Assembly (NCBI GenBank): GCA_900541985.1
Contig: UQLX01000042.1
Coordinates: forward strand, 1-18,630
Direction: 5' to 3'
Origin: an uncultured Blautia sp.
GTDB lineage: Bacteria > Bacillota > Clostridia > Lachnospirales > Lachnospiraceae
DNA length: 18,630 nt
The notes below the pieces were generated by a model. The model did not search any database. It worked only from the letters and a program-made list of their open reading frames with translations, and had not been told where the DNA came from. Shown here piece after piece: positions 1-5,875 of the stretch. The position numbers were made by a program, and so were the translations under genes. Position 1 is the first letter of the stretch. Each line of letters begins with the position of its first letter.

Positions 1-26
1 AATGCGCCCTGGAAGGGCAAAACCAA

Positions 27-47
27 ACCACCAGCAGAGCTGGTGGT
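27..47. other. Perfect 9-bp hairpin upstream of the excisionase-like gene
   Basis: ACCACCAGC (27-35) pairs perfectly with GCTGGTGGT (39-47) around a 3-nt loop. A short GCCC/GGGC inverted repeat lies just before it (6-18). Only a weak T-rich stretch follows (ACTTTTCGC), so it may be a terminator for a gene left of the window or a palindromic unit of the mobile element. The sequence does not decide between these. Confidence 0.55.
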
Positions 48-111
48 ACTGACTTTTCGCAGCGCCTGAAAATGCAGAATGGAATATAAAAATAAAATTC
101 GCAAAAGATTA

Positions 112-140
112 TTGACAAAGTCACAAAAGTGAATTATAGC
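112..140 (+). promoter_or_regulatory. Sigma-70-type promoter for the excisionase/integrase operon
   Basis: TTGACA at 112-117 is followed after exactly 17 bp by TATAGC at 135-140. The start codon at 187 has a strong ribosome binding site (GAAAGGAGG, 173-181). The promoter spacer holds one of two repeated palindromes, so it is probably repressible. Confidence 0.65.
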
Positions 141-171
141 AGAAAACATCAAAAGAGTCACAAAAGTGACT
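119..171. promoter_or_regulatory. Two operator-like palindromes, AGTCAC-AAAA-GTGACT
   Basis: A full palindrome AGTCAC-AAAA-GTGACT lies at 156-171. A near-identical copy, AGTCAC-AAAA-GTGA, lies at 119-132. They are 37 bp apart start to start. The first sits in the spacer of the promoter and the second between the predicted transcription start and the ribosome binding site. That placement suits a repressor controlling excision, possibly the product of the next gene or a regulator elsewhere on the element. The repressor identity is not visible here. Confidence 0.55.
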
Positions 172-186
172 TGAAAGGAGGACGAT

Positions 187-378
187 ATGAGAACTAATTA
201 TATGATGACAGTTGATGATGTCATGGAAGAATTAGGCGTGAAACGCAGTAAGGCATATTCTATTCTAAAGCAACTCAACGATGAACTGGCAAAGGAAGGA
301 TATGTGGCAGTTCGTGGAAAGATTCCACGTCCCTACTGGGAAACAAAATTTTATGGATGCTCTCAGAGAGCAGTATGA
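187..378 (+). CDS. Excisionase-like small helix-turn-helix protein of an integrative element
   Basis: This is a 63-residue protein. Residues ~7-45 (MTVDDVMEELGVKRSKAYSI onward) read as a winged-helix/MerR-like DNA-binding domain of the kind encoded just before Tn916-family integrases. Such proteins bind the element ends and steer the integrase toward excision. The start is set by GAAAGGAGG five bases upstream. The gene ends 13 bp before the integrase start, and the integrase ribosome binding site overlaps its stop codon, so the two are one transcript. Two palindromes in its promoter suggest tight control. With the integrase downstream broken, this copy may have no partner in cis. The family is recognised by general resemblance and gene order. 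Confidence 0.7.
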   Translation: MRTNYMMTVDDVMEELGVKRSKAYSILKQLNDELAKEGYVAVRGKIPRPYWETKFYGCSQRAV

Positions 379-391
379 AGGAGGTTTTAAG

Positions 392-877
392 ATGTCAGCT
401 TACAAAGACAAAACACAGGGAACCTGGTATGTGAGCTTCCGCTATATTGACTGGACAGGAAAGAAAACACAGAAGCTGAAAAGAGGGTTCAAGACAAAGA
501 AAGAAGCATTAAATTATGAAAAGGAATTCATAAGAAAAACTGCAGCGGATATGAAAATGGAGATGAACAGTTTTATTCAAGTCTATTTTGAAGATAAGAA
601 GAATGAACTGAAAGAAAATTCAATCCGTAATAAGCAGCACATGATGAACAAGCACATTGTTCCGTATTTTGGAACAAGAAAAATGAATGAGATTACACCG
701 GCAGAGATTATCCAGTGGCAGAACACCATTCAGGAAAAAGGATACAGCAAGACTTATGAGCGTATGATTGACCCTGATTCGCTTGACCATTATCTTTTTG
801 CAGATATCGCACATCTCCGGGACTGTGCCGTAAGTATTGAAAGTTATCCTGTTAGAAAGGGGGCTTTTTCGTTATGA
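392..877 (+). pseudogene. Truncated Tn916-type integrase fused to the C-terminus of a trio tyrosine recombinase
   Basis: The start at 392 is chosen because AAGGAGG (378-384) lies seven bases upstream; an earlier in-frame ATG at 281 lies inside the preceding gene. The first ~125 of 161 codons match the N-terminus of a Tn916-family integrase: the arm-type DNA-binding domain (GTWYVSFRYIDWTGKKTQ) and then the SAM-like core-binding domain (NKHIVPYFGTRKMNEITPAE). After ERMI, near 768-770, the sequence stops resembling the integrase and continues as DPDSLDHYLFADIAHLRDCA. This resembles the tail of the first recombinase of a trio, with a HY that could be its catalytic Tyr region. The stop overlaps the next start as ATGA, the coupling expected in a trio operon. 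The integrase catalytic domain (R-K-HxxR-H-Y) is missing, so no integrase activity is expected. The in-frame join probably arose by deletion. Confidence 0.75.
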
Positions 878-1841
878 GTTCTTATATGTCAGGATTCTCT
901 GATCTGATTGAAAAATATGCGAATTATCAAAAAGCTTCGGATTCCTGGAGCGAAAATGCAAATGGTCTGAACATCAAATATTTTGACCGTTATTGTGCAC
1001 TGCACTATCCGGGACAGACACTCTGTCAGCAAATGGTGGATGAATGGTGCAAGAAACGTGATACAGAAACGAATGCTTCCTGCGTTGCCAGAACTGGGGG
1101 TATCCGTTCCTTCATACACTATCTGCGGGAAAGAGGACTGACAACCGTAGAACCGGCATTGCCACTGAAACCGGAAGGAAGAACATATATCCCACATGCA
1201 TTTACAGACGAGGAACTTCGTAGATTTTTTAATGAATGTGACCGGATCGTCCCATTGCGCCCGGAATTAAAGTATAAGATGAAAAAAATCACATGTCCTG
1301 TCTTTTTCCGGCTTTTATACAGCAGCGGAATCCGCACTACGGAAGCCAGATATCTGAAACGGGAAGATGTTGACCTTGAACATGGAGTGCTGAACATCCG
1401 AAAATCAAAAGGATATGACCAGCACTATGTAGCTCTCCACAAAAGCATGACAGAACTTTTGAAACAATACGACAAAGTGGCCGAATCCATTCGCCCGGAT
1501 CGTACTTATTTTTTTGAGACCCCTAATGGGAAGTATTATTCCAGACAGTGGGTTACGCAGACTTTCCAGTGTTTATGGGAAAAAGCAAATGGAAAGCAGA
1601 ACAAAGCAGTTGCCTACGACCTCAGACATAATTATGCTGCCACGAATATCAACCGCTGGGCAGATGATACGTTTGAATTCGGCCAGAAACTGCATTATCT
1701 TTCCAAGTCCATGGGACATAGGAGCATCGAATCCACTTATACTATTATTCGATCACACCTTGTCTCGCCGATATCCTGCTGAAAAAAACAGAAAACAGTT
1801 TCAACGAACTGTTGCCGGAGGTGGGACATGAAGAAATCTGA
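874..1841 (+). pseudogene. Second tyrosine recombinase of a RIT-like trio, frameshifted before the catalytic Tyr
   Basis: As read, the frame gives 302 residues ending at 1782. It has a core-binding domain (~1-100) and a catalytic domain with Arg154 (SSGIRTTEA), a Lys in IRKSKG (~177), YDLRH in place of the usual HxxRH (Arg251), and GHRSIEST (His282). After codon 288 (1735) the frame goes astray. In the frame one base off, translation gives YYYSITPCLADILLKKTENS and a normal tail ending with TGA at 1841, overlapping the next gene by 14 nt. One missing base near 1735-1737 therefore removes the nucleophilic Tyr and about 35 residues. It starts in an ATGA overlap with the upstream gene. It may be a true mutation or a sequencing error; there is no obvious slippery heptamer. 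Confidence 0.75.
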
Positions 1842-2862
1842 TGATGCGGTTAAAATCGCACGGTATATCTCAGAGTTTTTGGACGTTTATGCTCCCAATT
1901 TCCTTACTACCAGCGAACACACACTGAAATCCTATCGGAATGCCCTTGGATTATACATAAGCTTTCTTGAAACAGAGTCTGTCACGCCGGGAAACTTTTC
2001 CAGACACTGTTTTGAACGGGAGAAAATAGAAAAATGGATCGTGTGGTTAAAAGAATCCAGAAAGTGCAGCCCAGAAACATGCAATGTACGGCTTGGTTCC
2101 CTGCGGATCTTTTTGGAATTCCTCGGCAGCAAAGATATTGAATACCTATATCTATATCAGGAAGCGCAGAAAATAAAACGTCAGAAATGTACCAAAAAGA
2201 AAGTATCCGGTTTTACACGTGATGCGGTAGCTGCCATGCTCGCAGTACCGGATGTGTCTACAAAAACAGGAAAAAGAGATCTTGTATTTCTGACCCTTTT
2301 GTATGCAACGGCCGGACGGCTGGATGAAATCCGCTCCATAAAAATCCGCCACCTGAACCTTGATGGCAAAAAGCCCTATGTAAACCTGATAGGAAAAAGG
2401 GATAAAATAAGAACCGCCTATCTTCTCCCAAAAGTGGTCGCTTACATCAAAGTATATATGGAGGCTTTTCATAATGATTCACTAGACCCTGAGGCATACT
2501 TGTTCTATTCACGGGTAGGTGGTAAATACACAAAGCTCTCAGAACCAGCACTGGCAAAGCGGATAAAGATATGTGCAAAAGCAGCACACGAAAAGTGTCC
2601 GGATGTACCTCTCGATGCCCATGCCCATCAGTTTCGTCATGCAAAAGCATCCCACTGGCTGGAAGATGGAATTAATGTTGTACAGGTAAGTTTTCTTCTG
2701 GGACATGAACAACTGGAAACAACGATGCGGTATCTGGACATCACAACGGAAGATAAGATAAAAGCACTGGCTACATTGGAAGATGAAACACAGAAAACAG
2801 TCCCTAAGAAATGGAAGAACAAGAACAGCACACTGACAGATTTCTGCGGACTGAAAAAATAG
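1828..2862 (+). CDS. Third tyrosine recombinase of a RIT-like trio
   Basis: This 344-residue phage-integrase-family recombinase has an N-terminal SAM-like core-binding domain (~8-110) and a complete catalytic set: Arg164 (TAGRLDEI), Lys190 (LIGKRDK), His267-x-x-Arg270 (HAHQFRH), His293 (LLGHEQLETT) and the nucleophile Tyr302 (MRYLDIT). It should cut and rejoin DNA through a 3'-phosphotyrosine intermediate. GGAGG at 1817-1822 precedes the start. It overlaps the repaired end of the second recombinase, the coupled layout typical of recombinase-in-trio elements, in which all three proteins are thought to act together. Since the first partner is reduced to a tail and the second is frameshifted, this copy probably cannot mobilise the element alone. 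Confidence 0.85.
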   Translation: MKKSDDAVKIARYISEFLDVYAPNFLTTSEHTLKSYRNALGLYISFLETESVTPGNFSRHCFEREKIEKWIVWLKESRKCSPETCNVRLGSLRIFLEFLGSKDIEYLYLYQEAQKIKRQKCTKKKVSGFTRDAVAAMLAVPDVSTKTGKRDLVFLTLLYATAGRLDEIRSIKIRHLNLDGKKPYVNLIGKRDKIRTAYLLPKVVAYIKVYMEAFHNDSLDPEAYLFYSRVGGKYTKLSEPALAKRIKICAKAAHEKCPDVPLDAHAHQFRHAKASHWLEDGINVVQVSFLLGHEQLETTMRYLDITTEDKIKALATLEDETQKTVPKKWKNKNSTLTDFCGLKK

Positions 2863-2872
2863 AAAATGCTAA

Positions 2873-2945
2873 AAAGAAATCCAAACTTTTCTTTCACAAA
2901 ATGCCGTATTTATCAGCATATTTGAATGAAAGTTTGGATTTCTTT
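2873..2945. repeat. 17-bp perfect inverted repeat after the recombinase trio
   Basis: AAAGAAATCCAAACTTT (2873-2889) is the exact reverse complement of AAAGTTTGGATTTCTTT (2929-2945). Pairing continues imperfectly inward, with ATGC (2901) opposite GCAT. It begins 11 bp after the stop of the third recombinase. It may be a terminator-like structure or the right terminal region of the RIT-like element. The matching left end is absent because the first gene of the trio is truncated, so this cannot be tested here. Confidence 0.55.
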
Positions 2946-3030
2946 AAAGTTGTGATTTTGCGGAGGATGAATAATATTAAAGCAAATGCTGAAGAAATAG
3001 CATATAAAAATATAATCTTTATGTAGGAAA

Positions 3031-3061
3031 GAGGCTGTCTGCAGGCGTTGTGGACAGCCTC
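3031..3061 (-). terminator. Hairpin downstream of the Vsr-type gene, probable terminator
   Basis: GAGGCTGTC (3031-3039) and GACAGCCTC (3053-3061) form a perfect 9-bp stem with a 13-nt loop. On the minus strand it lies 15 bp past the stop of the Vsr-type gene and is followed by a short T run (TTTCC), so termination of that gene is the best reading. The T tract is weak. The stretch 2946-3030 shows nothing further. Confidence 0.45.
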
Positions 3062-3075
3062 CTGTATAGGAGGGG

Positions 3076-3534
3076 TTATTCTTCAGATATATCATAGTCG
3101 GTGGCTGTATCAGAAAATTTTGTATCCCAAATGGCTTCTTCAATGGCTTGTAAACACTCATCTGTATGTTTGGAAATGTCTTGCCCCCAGAAGTGAAGGA
3201 CAGTATAGCCTAGGAATAAAAGCTTTTTATCATTTTCATAATCACGATTACGATTTCGCTCAATTTTTTTGATCCAAAAATCTGGATTTTTTCCTTTTTC
3301 AAGCCGAAGTTTGAGAATCTCCCAATCCTTTCCGTGAAAAAATTCACTATCGCAAAAAATTGCAATTTTATATTTGGTAAGAACAATATCAGGAGAACCA
3401 GGGAGAGCTTTATAATTTTTTCGATAGCGATAACCTTTGTGCCATAGAGCTTTTCGGAGCAATAGTTCTATGGAAGTATCTTTACTGTGGATCTTACGCA
3501 TATTGTTTGAAACAGTAGCGGAATCACGTGACAT
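3076..3534 (-). CDS. vsr: Vsr-type very-short-patch-repair DNA mismatch endonuclease
   Basis: The product is 152 residues, the usual Vsr length. The N-terminus carries the family signature MRKIHSKDTSIELLLRKALW (Glu23), then LPGSPDIVLTKYKIAIFCD with the catalytic Asp49, FFHGKDW (His67) and NPDFWIKKIERNRNRD (Asp98). Vsr nicks beside the T of a T:G mismatch made when 5-methylcytosine deaminates, starting repair back to C:G. It is usually encoded next to a cytosine-5 methyltransferase, and here one lies divergently upstream. The CxxxHxC zinc pattern of the Escherichia coli enzyme is not evident, so this is a divergent branch. AGAAGG precedes the start. The class is secure; sequence specificity is inferred from the partner methylase. 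Confidence 0.85.
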   Translation of the reverse strand: MSRDSATVSNNMRKIHSKDTSIELLLRKALWHKGYRYRKNYKALPGSPDIVLTKYKIAIFCDSEFFHGKDWEILKLRLEKGKNPDFWIKKIERNRNRDYENDKKLLFLGYTVLHFWGQDISKHTDECLQAIEEAIWDTKFSDTATDYDISEE

Positions 3535-3569
3535 ATAGGTACCTTCTTTCTACCTGAACTGATGAAAAT

Positions 3570-3598
3570 ATATTATCAAAAAACAGAAGAAATAGCAA
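3570..3598 (-). promoter_or_regulatory. Candidate promoter of the Vsr-type gene
   Basis: On the minus strand TTGCTA (3598-3593) and TAATAT (3575-3570) are separated by 17 bp, about 35 bp upstream of the start codon. The region is very AT-rich, which lowers the weight of the match. Confidence 0.4.
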
Positions 3599-3650
3599 AG
3601 GGGATAAGAAACATACAAGAGGAAATCTAACGATATAGTGAGAAAATTGC

Positions 3651-3679
3651 TTGTTGCTAATTGTGGTATATGGTAAAAT
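3651..3679 (+). promoter_or_regulatory. Candidate promoter of the methyltransferase-restriction operon
   Basis: TTGTTG (3651-3656), a 17-bp spacer, then TGG-TAAAAT with the hexamer at 3674-3679 (extended -10 form). The methyltransferase start at 3716 follows with GGAGGA (3704-3709). The short leader and the HTH domain of the methyltransferase suggest autoregulation near this site. Confidence 0.5.
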
Positions 3680-3715
3680 ATGAGTTGTACTATTTTTGAT
3701 TTTGGAGGAATTTTA

Positions 3716-4948
3716 ATGGCGATTTGTTATGACAAATTATGGAAATTACTAATAGATAAAAAAATGAACCGTACAGAATTGAAGGAAGCGTCAGGAATAA
3801 GTTTTAATGTATTAGCTCGATTAGGAAAGAATGAGCCAGTTTCATTTGAATCAATAGAAAAAATATGTTTTACATTAAATTGCAAGATAGAAGATGTTGT
3901 AGAGATAAAAAAAGAAGAATCACCACAAATCGATATTGATGCATTTACAACCATAGAACTGTTTGCTGGAGCAGGAGGTCTGGCTTTGGGAATCGAAAAA
4001 GCTGGATTTGAACCATTGGGACTAATAGAGTTTGATAAAGATGCGGCAGAATCTTTGAAAACCAATAGGCCGAACTGGAGAGTTATTCATGATGATATAG
4101 CTAATATATCTTGTTTGGATTTGGAAGATTATTTTGGTATAAAAAAAGGAGAATTGGATTTATTATCGGGAGGAGCACCGTGTCAGGCTTTTTCTTATGC
4201 TGGAAAAAGATTAGGACTTGAAGATGCAAGAGGAACACTTTTTTATCACTATGCAACTTTTTTACAAAAATTACAGCCAAAGATGTTTTTGTTTGAAAAT
4301 GTGCGGGGGTTGCTGACTCATGATAAGGGAAGAACATATGCAACAATAACAAATATTTTTGAACAGGCGGGATATACCATTCAGAAAAAGGTTTTAAATG
4401 CGTGGGATTTTGGTGTGCCACAGAAAAGAGAGAGACTAATCACTGTTGGAATTAGAAATGATTTAGTGGGAAAAGTTTCATTTTCATTTCCTAAAGAACA
4501 TGATTATAAGCCTGTTTTGAGAGATGTTTTATTGGATTGTCCAGAAGGACCAGGAGTACCATACGGAGAAAATAAAAGGAAAATATTTGAATTAGTTCCA
4601 CCCGGAGGATATTGGAGAGATATTGATCCAGAGATTGCAAAAGCATATATGAAAAGTTGCTGGGATATGGAAGGTGGAAGAACAGGAATTCTTAGGAGAA
4701 TGAGCTTGGATGAACCGTCATTGACGGTATTGACTTCACCGTCTCAGAAGCAAACAGAAAGATGTCATCCATTGGAAGCAAGACCGTTTACGGTACGTGA
4801 GAATGCAAGATGTCAAACATTTCCAGATGAATGGCAATTTTGTGGAAGTGTTCAATCTCAGTATAAACAGGTTGGAAATGCTGTTCCTGTCAATTTAGCA
4901 TATGAAATTGGGTTAGAGATACATAAATCATTAGAGGGGGTAAAATAA
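3716..4948 (+). CDS. DNA (cytosine-5-)-methyltransferase with N-terminal helix-turn-helix domain
   Basis: The 410-residue protein starts at 3716, where GGAGGA is well placed; an upstream in-frame ATG at 3680 lacks a ribosome binding site. Residues 1-65 are a Cro/cI-like helix-turn-helix (TELKEASGISFNVLARLGKN) as found in self-regulating methylases. Residues 78 onward are a complete C5 methyltransferase: FAGAGGLALG (83-92, AdoMet binding), GGAPCQAFS with catalytic Cys156, ENVRGLL (194-200), QKRERL (236-241), a target-recognition region, then GNAVPVNLAYEIG. It methylates cytosine in the site cut by the adjacent endonuclease, protecting host DNA. The endonuclease start follows its stop directly. 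Its partner suggests a GGNCC-type site, which is inference. The AT-rich composition differs from the genes after 8 kb, consistent with transfer. Confidence 0.92.
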   Translation: MAICYDKLWKLLIDKKMNRTELKEASGISFNVLARLGKNEPVSFESIEKICFTLNCKIEDVVEIKKEESPQIDIDAFTTIELFAGAGGLALGIEKAGFEPLGLIEFDKDAAESLKTNRPNWRVIHDDIANISCLDLEDYFGIKKGELDLLSGGAPCQAFSYAGKRLGLEDARGTLFYHYATFLQKLQPKMFLFENVRGLLTHDKGRTYATITNIFEQAGYTIQKKVLNAWDFGVPQKRERLITVGIRNDLVGKVSFSFPKEHDYKPVLRDVLLDCPEGPGVPYGENKRKIFELVPPGGYWRDIDPEIAKAYMKSCWDMEGGRTGILRRMSLDEPSLTVLTSPSQKQTERCHPLEARPFTVRENARCQTFPDEWQFCGSVQSQYKQVGNAVPVNLAYEIGLEIHKSLEGVK

Positions 4949-5827
4949 ATGGCGTGGAATTTAGATTTTATATCAGAAGAAGATTTTAAGAAGCATGTGC
5001 GTGCAACGATTATGAAATATGGAGAAAAACTGGAATCGTATGATTTGAAGCGGTTCAATAGTAACCTGATTGATCCGATCAAGCTGATTTTTGATAAATC
5101 GGTGTATCGTACAAGCTGGGAAGAAATTGTAAATAATGAAATTTTCCGGCAGAGAGATAAGTCTAATAATAATGATATAGGATATTTTCACCAGAATATT
5201 TTTTCCTATTTCAAAGGCTGCGAAGTCCCGCAGGCAGGCTGGGATGTTATTTACAGAAATCCAGATGGAATACAAATGCCAGATGGAGATATTGTGCATA
5301 CAATATATGTGGAAATGAAAAACAAACACAATACTATGAATTCTGCATCTTCTGCAAAAACATATATAAAGATGCAGGGACAGATTCTGGAAGATGATGA
5401 TTGTGCGTGTCTGTTGGTTGAAGCAATTGCAAAGAAATCACAGAATATAAAATGGTCAACAAAGGTTGATGGGAAGAACGTGCAGCATAGATTGATTCGC
5501 CGTGTAAGCATGGATCAGTTTTATGCAATTCTCACTGGTGAAGAAGATGCATTTTACAAGATGTGTATGGCATTGCCGGAGGTAATTAATTCTGTTGTAA
5601 ATGAAGAAGGTGGCGTTGAGGTACCACACGATACGGTTATCGATGAATTGAGAAAAGTAGCATCACTGTATGGCGAAGAAAATGGAGAGTTATCTATGGC
5701 AATGGCTGTATATATGCTTGGATTTAATACATATATGGGGTTTGGCGATAAGATTCGTGGTGAATTGGGAGAAGACAAAGACGGAATGCTTAAACGGATT
5801 TATGAATATGGGAAAAGGTTGCAATAA
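4949..5827 (+). CDS. Eco47II/Sau96I-family type II restriction endonuclease
   Basis: The 292-residue protein matches the Eco47II restriction-enzyme family in length and landmarks: LIDPIKLIFDKSVY (~40-53), RQRDKSNNNDIGYFHQNIF (~67-85), and VEMKNKHNTMNSASS holding the active site. The likely PD-(D/E)XK residues are Asp99 (GWDV) and Glu122-x-Lys124. The family cuts GGNCC-type sites as a homodimer; the exact specificity of this copy is inferred. The ATG lies directly after the methyltransferase stop codon, so the two are co-transcribed and probably coupled. GAGGGGG about ten bases upstream serves as ribosome binding site inside the methylase gene. No truncation or missing catalytic residue is seen. 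Confidence 0.88.
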   Translation: MAWNLDFISEEDFKKHVRATIMKYGEKLESYDLKRFNSNLIDPIKLIFDKSVYRTSWEEIVNNEIFRQRDKSNNNDIGYFHQNIFSYFKGCEVPQAGWDVIYRNPDGIQMPDGDIVHTIYVEMKNKHNTMNSASSAKTYIKMQGQILEDDDCACLLVEAIAKKSQNIKWSTKVDGKNVQHRLIRRVSMDQFYAILTGEEDAFYKMCMALPEVINSVVNEEGGVEVPHDTVIDELRKVASLYGEENGELSMAMAVYMLGFNTYMGFGDKIRGELGEDKDGMLKRIYEYGKRLQ

Positions 5828-5875
5828 CTTCGGATTGACATAAGATTAATAATAGAAAAGAGGTATGTTTCGGCT

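Noticed and set aside
27..171. CRISPR-like repeats at the left edge
   Set aside because: There are only a single hairpin and two operator-sized palindromes with no regular spacers.
281..391. Earlier ATG for the truncated integrase at 281
   Set aside because: It lies inside the excisionase-like gene without a ribosome binding site, while ATG 392 has AAGGAGG at ideal distance and begins the normal integrase N-terminus.
1728..1745. Programmed ribosomal frameshift in the second recombinase
   Set aside because: There is no slippery heptamer or internal Shine-Dalgarno plus hairpin at the shift point; a simple base loss or sequencing error is enough.
3680..3715. Upstream ATG at 3680 for the methyltransferase
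   Set aside because: It directly follows the -10 element and has no ribosome binding site. ATG 3716 has GGAGGA and begins the helix-turn-helix domain.
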